Origin: Neobacillus cucumis
Lineage (GTDB): Bacteria; Bacillota; Bacilli; Bacillales_B; DSM-18226
Direction: 5' to 3'
Assembly (NCBI RefSeq): GCF_023715505.1
Contig: NZ_JAMBOH010000004.1
Span: 62,001 to 126,000 of the forward strand
DNA length: 64,000 nt
How positions within the stretch are numbered: position 1 is the first letter of the stretch; every line of letters starts with the position of its first letter. Positions 53,956 through 63,708 of the stretch are shown here, piece after piece. The position numbers were made by a program, and so were the translations under genes. The notes beneath the pieces are model-generated. The model was given only the letters and a program-made list of their open reading frames with translations, was not told where the DNA came from and searched no databases.

Positions 53956-54450
53956 TTAACTGTTACCTGCGATTGTATATTTGTTTATATATGGTGAGCT
54001 TGTGAAAATTTTTTGCTGCCCGTTGAAATTGGCTTTAAGTGCATCAAATGTGGAATTAGCCCCCTGCCACTTTTGATACAAGGCATTGTTTTCCCAGACA
54101 GTCATAATAATATAAGGATTGGAGGATAGAGGACGCAGCAGTCGTAATGCTGTTAAACCTTGGGCGGTTACTACATTTCCCGTCAGCTGTTTAAACTGGT
54201 GTTCAAATAAAGGACGGCCTTCATCAGTAACGGAAATGTTATTCATAACAACAAAACCCTCTTTATTTAAGTCTCCATAGGATTCTAAAACCTCATACCT
54301 GCGTGGTTCATTAAAAACGGTTTGACCACTGGTTTCATGCAGCAGTATTGCCCCATTTTCATTCAGCATCGCCAACATTCGTTCATTAGGATATTTACTT
54401 TCGATCTTCTGTAAAAAGTCTAATGTTCCAGCGGTAATATAAACATTCAT
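53956..54450 (-). CDS. hmoB: Haem-degrading monooxygenase HmoB
   Basis: 164 aa. The C-terminal antibiotic-biosynthesis-monooxygenase domain has GFVVMNNISVTDEGRPLFEH and YIIMTVWENNALYQKWQGAN, and a shorter N-terminal domain precedes it, as in B. subtilis YhgC. The enzyme opens the haem ring to release iron. The ATG at 54450 has AGGGGTG 7 nt upstream; a GTG at 54459 lies inside that SD. Confidence 0.88.
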   Translation of the reverse strand: MNVYITAGTLDFLQKIESKYPNERMLAMLNENGAILLHETSGQTVFNEPRRYEVLESYGDLNKEGFVVMNNISVTDEGRPLFEHQFKQLTGNVVTAQGLTALRLLRPLSSNPYIIMTVWENNALYQKWQGANSTFDALKANFNGQQKIFTSSPYINKYTIAGNS

Positions 54451-54695
54451 CTTTGTCACCCCTAATTAATAAATCTTCCCTATTTTATACATATTCAATC
54501 TCAGTATGCTTTCTATTTATTTACACAATTTTAGTCACTTAAAAACGACTTTTTTTTGACAGATCATTTCGTACGCTATACAGAAATAGGAATAATCGTT
54601 ATAGTGAGGACAGCTATGTATACCAATGGTTTTTAATTTTACCTGTATTATATTAAAATGGAAAACAGACAGTCTTTGAAAGGTGGATATTCCTC

Positions 54696-55742
54696 ATGAC
54701 AAGAACCATTAATGAAACATTTTTAAAAGCCGCAAAAGGCGAAAAGACAGACTATGTACCTGTATGGTATATGCGCCAGGCTGGCCGCTCGCAGCCAGAG
54801 TATAGAGAAATAAAAGAAAAATATTCCTTATTTGAGATTACACATCAGCCGGAGCTATGTGCTTATGTTACACGCTTGCCTGTCGAACAATATAATGTCG
54901 ATGCCGCCATTTTATATAAAGATATCATGACACCGCTCCCAGCTATAGGCGTGGAAGTAGAAATAAAGGGTGGAGTTGGCCCGGTCATTGATAAACCGAT
55001 TCGCTCTTTAGCTGATGTAGAAAAATTAGGTGAAATACATCCGGAAGAAGACGTTCCATATGTGCTCGATACCATCAAATTACTAACACAAGAACAGTTA
55101 AATGTACCATTAATCGGTTTCTCTGGTGCGCCCTTTACCCTTGCCAGTTACATGATTGAAGGCGGTCCATCCAAAAACTATAATAAGACCAAAGCTTTTA
55201 TGTATGCAGAGCCAAAGGCATGGTTTGCATTAATGGACAAACTCGGAGATATGATTATTACATATGTAAAATCGCAAATTAAAGCTGGTGCAAAAGCCAT
55301 CCAAATCTTTGATTCATGGGTTGGTGCCTTGAATGTAGAAGATTATCGGTACTACATCAAGCCAGTCATGAATCGAATTTTTACATCCTTAAAAGAGGAA
55401 AATGTTCCGCTCATTATGTTCGGCGTAGGTGCAAGTCATCTTGCCTTAGAATGGAATGAACTTCCGCTCGATGTTGTTGGTCTTGATTGGCGTCTGCCCA
55501 TTCGTCAGGCTAGAGAAATGGGTATCCAAAAAGCGGTACAAGGCAACCTTGATCCGGCGATCCTTTTAGCTCCTTGGGAGGTTATCGAAGAGAAAGCTAG
55601 AGAAATATTAGACCAAGGAATGGCCCAAGACGGATATATCTTTAATTTAGGCCATGGTGTATTCCCATCGGTCAATCCAGACACATTAAAAAGATTAACT
55701 TCGTTTATTCATGACTATTCGGGATCCAAATTAAGTCGCTAA
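54696..55742 (+). CDS. hemE: Uroporphyrinogen decarboxylase
   Basis: 348 aa. Signatures [20 protein letters not shown] and [20 protein letters not shown]; the catalytic Asp lies in YKDIMTP. It converts uroporphyrinogen III to coproporphyrinogen III. In B. subtilis hemEHY are contiguous; here a 520-bp gap with repeat R5 separates hemE from hemH. Confidence 0.95.
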   Translation: MTRTINETFLKAAKGEKTDYVPVWYMRQAGRSQPEYREIKEKYSLFEITHQPELCAYVTRLPVEQYNVDAAILYKDIMTPLPAIGVEVEIKGGVGPVIDKPIRSLADVEKLGEIHPEEDVPYVLDTIKLLTQEQLNVPLIGFSGAPFTLASYMIEGGPSKNYNKTKAFMYAEPKAWFALMDKLGDMIITYVKSQIKAGAKAIQIFDSWVGALNVEDYRYYIKPVMNRIFTSLKEENVPLIMFGVGASHLALEWNELPLDVVGLDWRLPIRQAREMGIQKAVQGNLDPAILLAPWEVIEEKAREILDQGMAQDGYIFNLGHGVFPSVNPDTLKRLTSFIHDYSGSKLSR

Positions 55743-55859
55743 TTCTTAAAAGTAAGTCGTAAAATTGGTAAGCAGTCCAATTTTTTGGCACAATATAATA
55801 AGCTGTTTCAAAAAGGCATTAAAGGATAGTAAGCCTATAATCCCTTTTTAAAAGATAAG

Positions 55860-56219
55860 CGTATAAAAGTTTTTAACTTTGAGAATTGTCTAGCTCCGGC
55901 GCCTAGCCCCTCGATGGTCTACAGCTTATCCAGTTGCGGCTCCTTGGGACGCAAGTCTAGCCACCCCCTGAAGAAGGCAAAAAGCGCCTTCTTGCAGGGT
56001 ACGTCTTAGTCTAGAGTCCCAGGACAGTCGCCTCCATATTTAGGACAATCCGTCCAAAAGGTTAAAAAGCAACCTTTTGGCCGGCTCGTCTTATGCTTGG
56101 CTACAGAAAGCTATCGCTTTCTGTGCACATTACGGGCGACTAGTCTTTGACCCAGCTAACACCGGCCAGTCGACAAGTCGCCCTATATCGGGGCTGGCCA
56201 AGTCGCTTGCGCTTTTCTT
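55860..56219 (+). repeat. Modular hairpin repeat, copy R5 (largest)
   Basis: All three main cassettes are present in order. Cassette 1: TGAAGAAGGC/GCGCCTTCTT within CCAGTTGCGGCTCC and GACAGTCGCC arms. Cassette 2: AAAAGGTT/AACCTTTT with GTCC and CCGGC. Cassette 3: ACAGAAAGC/GCTTTCTGT and GGGCGACT/AGTCGCCC. The closing stem GCGCCTAGCCCC pairs with GGGGCT and AGTCGC with one mismatch. Confidence 0.85.
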
Positions 56220-56263
56220 ACATAAACCAGAAAAAGTAGGACTTAAAACGAGGTGCTTTTGAG

Positions 56264-57193
56264 ATGACAAAGAAACGAATGGGTCTATTAGTAATGGCCT
56301 ATGGTACCCCATATTCATTAGATGATTTAGTGCCATACTATACCCATATTCGCCATGGCCGTAAACCAACACCTGAACTGATAGAGGATCTCAGGAACCG
56401 TTACGAAGCAATTGGGGGAATCTCTCCGTTAGCTAGAATTACCTTAGATCAGGCAGAAAAGCTGGAAGAACATCTTAATCAGATTCAAGATGAAATTGAA
56501 TTTAAAATGTATTTAGGGTTAAAACATATCGAACCATTTATTGAAGATGCAGTAAAAAAAATGCATGAAGATGGTATTGAAGAAGCGGTAAGTCTTGTGC
56601 TTGCCCCGCATTTTTCAACCTTTAGTGTAAAATCTTACAATGGAAGAGCGGTTGAAGAAGCAGAAAAATTAGGTGGACTTAAAATTAAAACGATTGAAAG
56701 CTGGTACAAGGAACCAAAATTTATTAGCTACTGGGCTGATAAAATAAAAGCAATCTTTGATCAAATGCCTAAAACTGAAAAGGAGCAGGCTGTTTTGATC
56801 GTTTCTGCCCACAGTTTGCCGGAGAAGATTCTTCAATTTGGCGACCCATATCCAAGTCAGCTGAAAGAAACGGCTGAATTAATAGCCAAACAGGCTGGAA
56901 TTGAAAACTTTGAAATTGGCTGGCAAAGTGCCGGCAATACACCAGAACCGTGGATTGGTCCCGATGTACAGGACTTAACGAGAGAACTGTTTGAAAAAAA
57001 TCAGTACATGTCTTTCGTTTATGCACCTGTAGGATTCGTATGTGACCATCTTGAAGTGCTTTATGATAATGATATTGAATGTAAAACAGTAACAGATCAA
57101 TTAGGGGCAAAGTATTATCGCCCGGAAATGCCTAATGCAAAAGGCGAATTTATTGATTGTTTAGCAACTGTAATCTTAAAAAGTTTAGCTTAA
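56264..57193 (+). CDS. hemH: Coproporphyrin III ferrochelatase
   Basis: 309 aa. [20 protein letters not shown] at the N-terminus, the metal-site His in [10 protein letters not shown], and the conserved [10 protein letters not shown] and [10 protein letters not shown]. In Gram-positives this enzyme inserts iron into coproporphyrin III. GAGGTG precedes the ATG at 56264. Confidence 0.94.
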   Translation: MTKKRMGLLVMAYGTPYSLDDLVPYYTHIRHGRKPTPELIEDLRNRYEAIGGISPLARITLDQAEKLEEHLNQIQDEIEFKMYLGLKHIEPFIEDAVKKMHEDGIEEAVSLVLAPHFSTFSVKSYNGRAVEEAEKLGGLKIKTIESWYKEPKFISYWADKIKAIFDQMPKTEKEQAVLIVSAHSLPEKILQFGDPYPSQLKETAELIAKQAGIENFEIGWQSAGNTPEPWIGPDVQDLTRELFEKNQYMSFVYAPVGFVCDHLEVLYDNDIECKTVTDQLGAKYYRPEMPNAKGEFIDCLATVILKSLA

Positions 57194-57232
57194 TTGGAAT
57201 AGACAGAAATGTTTATGGAAGCAGGTGAATCC

Positions 57233-58645
57233 ATGGCGGAGGATAAAAAGAAGGTTGTTATTGTTGGTGGAGGAATAGCTGGACTAGCATCAGCTTTTTA
57301 TCTGCAAAAAATGATTCTAGAAAATCATCTCCCCATCGAAATTCAGCTGATTGAATCATCACACCGTCTCGGCGGCAAATTACAAACCGTCAGAAGAGAC
57401 GGGTATACGATTGAAAGAGGTCCTGATTCTTTTTTAGCAAAAAAAACAAGTATCATTAGGCTCGCAAAGGAAGTGGGTATGGAAGGTCAATTGGTGCCAA
57501 ATGCAACGGGGAAATCATACGTTTTGGTGGACGACAAACTTCATGCAATGCCCGGCGGATCAATTATGGGAATTCCAACAGAAATTGGACCATTTATAAC
57601 AACTGGTCTTTTTTCCGTTCCCGGTAAACTAAGAGCGGCAGCTGATTTTATTTTGCCTCGTTCTGAGAGCGAAAAGGACCAATCTCTAGGTCAATTTTTC
57701 AGAAGAAGATTGGGAGACGAGGTAGTTGAAAATTTAATTGAACCATTATTATCCGGTATTTATGCCGGCGATATTGACCAATTAAGTCTTATGTCAACAT
57801 TTCCACAATTTTATGAGGTCGAACAAAAATACCGAAGCTTGATCATAGGGATGAAAAGAACAACGCCATCACACCCAAAACAAAAGGATGCGATGGATAA
57901 GAAAAAAGGCGGATTTTTAACCTTCAGAACAGGTCTACAATCATTTGTAGAGGCAATTGAGGCTAGGCTTAATCCTAAAATAATTTTAAAAGGCCACCGT
58001 GTTGATAAAATAATCAAATCAGAACATGATTACGAAGTTCTTCTAAACAATGGAGAGTCAATTAAAGCTGATACTATTATCGCTGCAACTCCACACCAGA
58101 TAACTCAATCGATATTTTCGGATTATCGTTTCTTTGCCCCATTTAAATCTGTGCCGTCAACCTCAGTTGCAACCGTTGCATTAGCTTTTCCTGAGGAAGC
58201 TATTAAAAATGATATTGATGGGACTGGCTATGTTGTTTCAAGAAATAGCGACTATTCGATAACTGCCTGTACTTGGACACATAAAAAATGGGAGCACTCC
58301 ACACCAAAGGGAAAGGTTCTGCTCCGCTGTTATGTTGGAAGAGCTGGGGATGAGACAATCGTTGATTTGTCAGATGATCAGATTATTAAAATTGTCCTTG
58401 ATGATTTAAAAAGGACGATGAATATTACGTTAAATCCTGACTTTTCGATTGTTTCACGTTGGAAAAAATCGATGCCTCAATATACGGTGGGACACAAACA
58501 ACGCTTAGCAAAGATCCAGGAGCAGATGAAAAAGGAATTACCAGGTGTTTTTTTGGCTGGCGCCTCTTATGGCGGAGTAGGAGTCCCAGATTGCATTGAT
58601 CAGGGTGAAGCAGCAGTCCAAAATGTATTAGAATTTTTAAAATGA
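57233..58645 (+). CDS. hemY: Coproporphyrinogen III oxidase (HemY/CgoX)
   Basis: 470 aa flavoprotein. FAD-binding VVIVGGGIAGLASAFYLQKM followed by the Glu of IQLIESSHRLGGKLQT. LAGASYGGVGVPDCIDQGEA is the C-terminal flavin motif. It oxidises coproporphyrinogen III in the coproporphyrin-dependent pathway. The ATG at 57233 has GCAGGTG upstream; 40 bp follow hemH. Confidence 0.94.
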   Translation: MAEDKKKVVIVGGGIAGLASAFYLQKMILENHLPIEIQLIESSHRLGGKLQTVRRDGYTIERGPDSFLAKKTSIIRLAKEVGMEGQLVPNATGKSYVLVDDKLHAMPGGSIMGIPTEIGPFITTGLFSVPGKLRAAADFILPRSESEKDQSLGQFFRRRLGDEVVENLIEPLLSGIYAGDIDQLSLMSTFPQFYEVEQKYRSLIIGMKRTTPSHPKQKDAMDKKKGGFLTFRTGLQSFVEAIEARLNPKIILKGHRVDKIIKSEHDYEVLLNNGESIKADTIIAATPHQITQSIFSDYRFFAPFKSVPSTSVATVALAFPEEAIKNDIDGTGYVVSRNSDYSITACTWTHKKWEHSTPKGKVLLRCYVGRAGDETIVDLSDDQIIKIVLDDLKRTMNITLNPDFSIVSRWKKSMPQYTVGHKQRLAKIQEQMKKELPGVFLAGASYGGVGVPDCIDQGEAAVQNVLEFLK

Positions 58646-58657
58646 AAAAATCCAATC

Positions 58658-58690
58658 AGGAGCTGTCCGATAAGACCAGCTTCTTTTTTT
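58658..58690 (+). terminator. Terminator after hemY
   Basis: GGAGCTG and CAGCTTC pair with one wobble, followed by seven T. Confidence 0.6.
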
Positions 58691-58700
58691 ATGAGATATG

Positions 58701-58974
58701 AAAGTATAAAAGTTTTTGACTTCGAGAATTGTCCAGCTCCAGCGCCTAGCCCCTCGAGGTCACAAGCATATCCAGTTGCGGCTCCTTGGAACTCGAAGCC
58801 TAAGCCACCCCCTGAAGAAGGCAAAAAGCGCCTTCTTGCAGGGTGCGTCTTAGTCTAAAGTCCCAGGGCAGTCGCCTCCACATTTAGGTCAATCCGTCCA
58901 AAAGGTTAAAGAGCAACCTTTCGGCCGGCTCGTCTTGTGCTTGTCGGGGCTGACCAAGGCGCTTGCGCTTTTCT
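58701..58974 (+). repeat. Modular hairpin repeat, copy R6
   Basis: Left end, cassettes 1 and 2, right end. The closing stem AGCGCCT-AGCCCC with GGGGCT-GACCA-AGGCGCT is perfect. The left flank (AAAGTATAAAAGTTTTTGAC) is shared with R1 and R5. Confidence 0.85.
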
Positions 58975-59039
58975 AATAGAATGAATAGATGCGGTTTTTT
59001 GAGTATATTAAAGTTAGACTAAGATTTGGAGGGGATTTC

Positions 59040-59774
59040 ATGAAATTGACCGTTATCGGATATTGGGGAGGTTACCCCAAAAAGAATGCTGCAAGTTCTG
59101 GTTATTTATTGGAACATGAAGGATTTCATTTACTAATTGATTGTGGGAGTGGTGTTCTCTCAAAACTGCAAAATGTCGTACAACCAGAGGAATTGGATGC
59201 AGTCATCCTCTCACATTACCACCCGGATCATATTGCGGATATTGGGGTTTTACAGCATGCCAGGTTAATACAAGGCTTCCTTGGTAATAAACTTCCTAAT
59301 CTGCCTGTTTACGGGCATTCATTTGATGCACATGAATTTAGCAAACTGACCTATAAAACGATTACTAAAGGAGTAGCGTATAATCCTACAGATATCCTAT
59401 CAGCAGGCCCGTTCAAAATATCATTTTTAAAAACGAATCATCCCGTTTCCTGTTATGCATTGAGAATTGAGGCTGGCGGAAAAACCCTTGTTTATACTGG
59501 TGATAGTTCATTTAAAGAGGAATTTATTGAATTCAGTCATGATGCAGAAATCCTTTTATGTGAATGTAACTTTTATGGAAATCAAAACGGCAAGTCTGCT
59601 GGGCATATGAATAGTATTGAGGCGGGACAGCTTGCACAGAAGGCTGGGGTAAAGCAACTAATTCTTACGCATCTGCCCCATTATGGGAACCTTGATGAGC
59701 TAATTACGGAAGCATCCAGCGAATTTAACGGTGAAATAAAACTTGCAGAAGAATTTCTATCTATCTCACTATAA
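59040..59774 (+). CDS. yhfI: Metallo-beta-lactamase fold hydrolase YhfI
   Basis: 244 aa. Metal motif LSHYHPDHIADIGVL at about residue 57-71, later His in KTNHPVSCYA and the Asp of VYTGDSSFKEE. Related to RNase Z-like and phosphodiesterase families; the substrate is unknown. The ATG at 59040 has GGAGGGG upstream. Sixteen bp separate it from lplJ. Confidence 0.88.
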   Translation: MKLTVIGYWGGYPKKNAASSGYLLEHEGFHLLIDCGSGVLSKLQNVVQPEELDAVILSHYHPDHIADIGVLQHARLIQGFLGNKLPNLPVYGHSFDAHEFSKLTYKTITKGVAYNPTDILSAGPFKISFLKTNHPVSCYALRIEAGGKTLVYTGDSSFKEEFIEFSHDAEILLCECNFYGNQNGKSAGHMNSIEAGQLAQKAGVKQLILTHLPHYGNLDELITEASSEFNGEIKLAEEFLSISL

Positions 59775-59790
59775 GGAAGGGAATGTGACC

Positions 59791-60780
59791 ATGTTATTTA
59801 TCGATAACAAAGGGATTACTGATCCTCGTATCAATCTGGCGATTGAAGAATATGCATTGAAAAGCCTGGATATAAACGAAACATATTTATTGTTTTACAT
59901 AAATGAGCCATCGATTATTATAGGAAAAAATCAAAATACGATTGAAGAAATCAATACGGATTATGTCGATAGGAATGGAATTATTGTCGTTCGCAGATTA
60001 TCTGGTGGTGGTGCCGTCTACCATGACCTGGGGAATTTAAACTTTAGTTTTATTACAAAGGATGACGGGGAGAGCTTCCATAATTTCCGTAAGTTTACTG
60101 AGCCAGTGGTTGAAGCCTTGCAAAAATTAGGAGTAAACGCGATGTTGAGCGGTAGAAATGATTTAGAAGTTGAGGGCAGGAAAATATCTGGTAATGCCCA
60201 GTTTTCAACAAAGGGCCGAATGTTTAGTCATGGAACCTTGATGCTTAATTCGGAAATCGAGAATGTGGTTTCAGCTCTAAAGGTTAAAAAAGATAAGATT
60301 GAATCAAAAGGAATTAAATCAGTTCGCAGCCGAGTCGCTAATATTTCTGAATTTTTAACAGAAAAAATTAGTATAGAAGAATTTCGTTCTTTACTGTTAA
60401 AGAGTATTTTCGGCGGACAAGATGAAATACCAGAATATATTTTAACAGAAGAAGATTGGGACAGAATCCACCAGCTTTCAAAAGAGCGTTACCAAAACTG
60501 GGACTGGAATTATGGAAAATCTCCAAAATTTAATCTTCAGCATACGCGTCGTTTCCCAGTAGGTTCCGTTGATGTCCGCTTAGAGGTAAATAAGGGAATA
60601 ATCGAAAGTTGCAAAATATATGGTGACTTTTTCGGTGTGGGTGAGGTAACTGAGATTGAGAAAATATTAACAGGCATCCGCTATGAAAGAAGTGATATTG
60701 AGCAGGCTCTTGACGACATAGAGACAGAACATTATTTCGGTAATATTTCAAAAGAGGAATTTATTAATTTAATCTATTAA
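59791..60780 (+). CDS. lplJ: Lipoate-protein ligase LplJ
   Basis: 329 aa. Motifs PRINLAIEEYALK, VVRRLSGGGAVYHDLGNLNF, and EGRKISGNAQFSTKGR with the lipoyl-AMP Lys. It ligates free lipoate to 2-oxo acid dehydrogenase and GcvH proteins. The ATG at 59791 follows GGAAGGGAATG; a frame from 59743 overlaps yhfI and adds residues absent from relatives. Confidence 0.93.
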   Translation: MLFIDNKGITDPRINLAIEEYALKSLDINETYLLFYINEPSIIIGKNQNTIEEINTDYVDRNGIIVVRRLSGGGAVYHDLGNLNFSFITKDDGESFHNFRKFTEPVVEALQKLGVNAMLSGRNDLEVEGRKISGNAQFSTKGRMFSHGTLMLNSEIENVVSALKVKKDKIESKGIKSVRSRVANISEFLTEKISIEEFRSLLLKSIFGGQDEIPEYILTEEDWDRIHQLSKERYQNWDWNYGKSPKFNLQHTRRFPVGSVDVRLEVNKGIIESCKIYGDFFGVGEVTEIEKILTGIRYERSDIEQALDDIETEHYFGNISKEEFINLIY

Positions 60781-60816
60781 AAATCAGCGATGTCACTTAG
60801 ACATCGCTGATTTTTT
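60780..60816 (+). terminator. Terminator after lplJ
   Basis: AAATCAGCGATGT pairs with ACATCGCTGATTT, followed by TTT. Confidence 0.9.
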
Positions 60817-60885
60817 ACCATTTTTCACGAATTACACTTGAATACTTAAAATTCAAGCAATATAATATATTTAGAAAATTTAATA

Positions 60886-60903
60886 TGAATGATTATTCAT
60901 TCA
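60886..60903 (+). promoter_or_regulatory. FadR operator upstream of lcfB
   Basis: TGAATGATTATTCATTCA is a nearly perfect 18-bp palindrome and fits the Bacillus FadR consensus TGAATGAnTAnTCATTCA. It overlaps the region just before the SD of lcfB, so long-chain acyl-CoA should induce the gene. Confidence 0.85.
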
Positions 60904-60916
60904 GGGGAGGGAAACG

Positions 60917-62479
60917 ATGAATCTTTCAGCTCAGCTTCAAGAAACCGCCAAGAAATTTGCCGACAAACCAGCCTATTATTTTATGGGGCAGCAGTGTACT
61001 TATGCTGAATTAGAAACTGCAATCCAAAAGTTTGCTTCTGGTTTAGAAAAATTAGGAATCAAGCAAGGAGACCATATTGCCTTGTTATTGGGAAATACCC
61101 CGCACTTTGTCATCAGCTTATATGGGGCGTTACGGCTTGGGGTAACCGTTATTCCCGTTAATCCCCTCTACACCGCAGATGAAATTGGTTTTATCTTAGA
61201 TAATGGGGATGTAAAAGCGGTGGTTGTCCTTGATTTAGCATTACCACTTGCAGAAAAAATGCATACCTTACTCCCAAATGTAGAGCACTATATTTTTTGT
61301 GAAACAAAACCCGATTATCTCTTACAACCAGAACTAGAGAAATTATCTGTTTACTCTAAAATGAAATCGTTTACACAAGTGGTTGTCTCTGGTGCGCTGT
61401 CATTCCATGGTCCAACTCTGAAGGAGGATGATGTGGCGATTATCCTTTATACTTCTGGGACAACAGGAAAACCTAAGGGCGCTATGTTGACTCACAAAAA
61501 TCTAATTAGCAACGCTAAAGATGTTGGTGATTACTTAAAAATGAATCAGGATGACAGAGTTGTCACGGTTCTGCCAATGTTTCACGTATTTTGTTTGACT
61601 GTCTCCTTAAACGCCCCATTACTAAACGGAGCAACCTTATTAATTGTACCGAAATTTAGTCCAAAAGAAGTTTTCTCGTTAATAAAGGAACATAGGGCCA
61701 CTATCTTTGCAGGTGTGCCGACCATGTATAATTTCCTCTATCAATATCCAGATGGAGACCCTGATGACCTCCAATCCTTACGTTTATGTATTTCCGGTGG
61801 TGCCTCCATGCCGGTTTCGTTATTAAAGAATTTTGAGAACAAATTTAATGTGTTAATTTCAGAAGGGTATGGATTATCGGAAGCATCACCGGTAACCTGC
61901 TTTAATCCACTTGATCGTCCGCGCAAGCCTGGTTCGATTGGTACCTCGATTCTCCGGGTGGAAAATAAAATTGTCGACGAACTTGGGCAGGATGTTCCGA
62001 TTGGTGGTGTTGGAGAGCTAATTGTCCGTGGGCCAAATGTGATGAAAGGGTACTATAAGATGCCGGAAGAAACACAAGCAGCAATTCGGTATGGCTGGCT
62101 TCATACCGGAGATATGGCCAGAATGGATGAAGAAGGTTACTTTTATATTGTTGATCGGAAGAAGGATTTGATTATTGTAGGCGGCTATAACGTTTATCCT
62201 CGCGAAGTAGAGGAGGTAATTTACAATCACCCGGAAGTGGTCGAGGTGGCGGTAGTGGGTATGCCGGATCCTAATCAAGGGGAGACAGTCACTGCTTATA
62301 TCGTCAGCAAAAAGCCTGGACTAACACGAGAACAGGTTCAAGAATATTGCAGACAGCACCTAGCCAAGTATAAAGTGCCAACAACCATTGAATTCATAGA
62401 TGAACTTCCCAAGAATACGACTGGAAAAATACTTAGACGGGCTCTTAAACATCAAATCTCCCAAAAGGTGAATAATTAA
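60917..62479 (+). CDS. lcfB: Long-chain fatty-acid-CoA ligase LcfB
   Basis: 520 aa. AMP-binding motif [35 protein letters not shown], and the hinge [20 protein letters not shown]. The final Lys is in [12 protein letters not shown]. It activates fatty acids for beta-oxidation. GGGGAGGG precedes the ATG; a FadR palindrome lies upstream. Confidence 0.93.
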   Translation: MNLSAQLQETAKKFADKPAYYFMGQQCTYAELETAIQKFASGLEKLGIKQGDHIALLLGNTPHFVISLYGALRLGVTVIPVNPLYTADEIGFILDNGDVKAVVVLDLALPLAEKMHTLLPNVEHYIFCETKPDYLLQPELEKLSVYSKMKSFTQVVVSGALSFHGPTLKEDDVAIILYTSGTTGKPKGAMLTHKNLISNAKDVGDYLKMNQDDRVVTVLPMFHVFCLTVSLNAPLLNGATLLIVPKFSPKEVFSLIKEHRATIFAGVPTMYNFLYQYPDGDPDDLQSLRLCISGGASMPVSLLKNFENKFNVLISEGYGLSEASPVTCFNPLDRPRKPGSIGTSILRVENKIVDELGQDVPIGGVGELIVRGPNVMKGYYKMPEETQAAIRYGWLHTGDMARMDEEGYFYIVDRKKDLIIVGGYNVYPREVEEVIYNHPEVVEVAVVGMPDPNQGETVTAYIVSKKPGLTREQVQEYCRQHLAKYKVPTTIEFIDELPKNTTGKILRRALKHQISQKVNN

Positions 62480-62491
62480 AATTTATCTTGT

Positions 62492-62519
62492 AAAAGCAGG
62501 CATTTTCCCTGCCTTTTTA
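62492..62519 (+). terminator. Terminator after lcfB
   Basis: GCAGG and CCTGC pair, followed by CTTTTT. It would partly separate lcfB from the hydratase gene. Confidence 0.65.
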
Positions 62520-62548
62520 GAATTCTCTTAATAAAGGGAGGGGTTAAA

Positions 62549-63325
62549 ATGGAGCAAGTTTTACTTGAGATTCAAAATCATGTAGCAGTCATCACCATTA
62601 ATCGTGCTGAAGCCTTAAATGCTTTTGATTATGACACTTTACTGGAATTAAAACAAAAAATAGAATCGATCCGAGTTAATCAAGAGGTAAGGGCCGTTAT
62701 TTTCACCGGTGCAGGGGAGAAAGCCTTCAGCGTAGGCGCAGACTTAAAAGAACGAAGGCACTTAACTGAGGAGCAAGTCAAACGAAATTTAAATAAAATC
62801 AATGAGGTTTTTACCGATATTGATCTGCTGCCCCAGCCCACGGTTGCAGCTATAAATGGCTTTGCATTCGGCGGAGGGATGGAACTTGCGTTAGCCTGTG
62901 ATTTTCGGATTTCAGCTCATGATGCGGTAATGGGATTAACAGAAACGAGTCTAGCTATTATTCCGGGTGCTGGCGGCACACAGCGGCTTCCTAGACTTAT
63001 TGGGCAGGCAAAAGCTCTTGAACTCATCCTGACGGCAAGACGGCTTACAGCAAACGAAGCCGATCATTATGGACTGCTTACAAGGGTTGTCAATCGGAGT
63101 AATTTGTTAAGCGAATGTTTTTCTTTTTGCTCACAGTTGCTCGCTAACGGACCGGTTGCTTTACAGCAGGCTAAGTTTGCTATAAAGAATGGTATGAATG
63201 CGGATTTGCATACTGGCATGCAAATTGAGCGGAAGGCATATGAGATAACTCTCCCAACAGAGGACCGAATTGAAGCATTACAAGCCTTTTCAGAAAAGAG
63301 AAAACCAAATTTTAAAGGGAAATGA
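62549..63325 (+). CDS. Enoyl-CoA hydratase (crotonase family)
   Basis: 258 aa. FTGAGEKAFSVGADLKERRH and NGFAFGGGMELALACDFRIS with the first catalytic Glu; GLTETSLAIIPGAGGTQRLP with the second. Both Glu are in place, so hydratase activity is likely. It follows lcfB and may take part in the same beta-oxidation response. GGGAGG precedes the ATG. Confidence 0.88.
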   Translation: MEQVLLEIQNHVAVITINRAEALNAFDYDTLLELKQKIESIRVNQEVRAVIFTGAGEKAFSVGADLKERRHLTEEQVKRNLNKINEVFTDIDLLPQPTVAAINGFAFGGGMELALACDFRISAHDAVMGLTETSLAIIPGAGGTQRLPRLIGQAKALELILTARRLTANEADHYGLLTRVVNRSNLLSECFSFCSQLLANGPVALQQAKFAIKNGMNADLHTGMQIERKAYEITLPTEDRIEALQAFSEKRKPNFKGK

Positions 63326-63352
63326 CACGGTGCTTAGCATCGTGTTTTTTAA
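63325..63352 (+). terminator. Terminator after the hydratase gene
   Basis: ACACG and TGC pair with GCA and CGTGT, followed by TTTTT. Confidence 0.8.
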
Positions 63353-63359
63353 TGAGATA

Positions 63360-63640
63360 AAAAAGTAAAATAGTTTTTGACTTTGAGAATTGTCTAGCTC
63401 CAGCCCAGGCGCCATCGGCTCGAGGTCACAGCTTATCCAGTTGCGGCTCCTTGGGACTCGAAGCTAAAGCCACCCCCTGAAGAAGGCAAAAAGCGCCTTC
63501 TTGCAGGGTGCGTCTTAGCATAGAGTCCCAGGGCAGTCGCCTCCACATTTAGGTCAATCCGTCCAAAAGGTTAAAGAAAAACCTTTCGGCCGGCTCGTCT
63601 TGTGCTAGTCGCCGAAGTCTATGCGCCTGGTGCTTTTCTT
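63360..63640 (+). repeat. Modular hairpin repeat, copy R7
   Basis: Left end, cassettes 1 and 2, and a diverged right end. The closing stem is a third version: CCAGGCGC with GCGCCTGG and TCGGC with GCCGA. It differs in sequence from R1/R6 and R2 but is perfectly paired. Confidence 0.8.
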
Positions 63641-63708
63641 ATTCCGTTCTGAATAAAAGTTTGCTAAAATTTATGGTTGTGAGTGGTAGAAACAAAGGGG
63701 GGAGCAGG

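Noticed and set aside
56077..56372. Open frames of 61 and 80 codons on both strands
   Set aside because: Both are made largely of repeat R5 sequence and overlap the hemH start; they have no support as genes.
58600..58824. Open frame of 74 codons on the minus strand
   Set aside because: It spans the hemY 3' end, its terminator and repeat R6.
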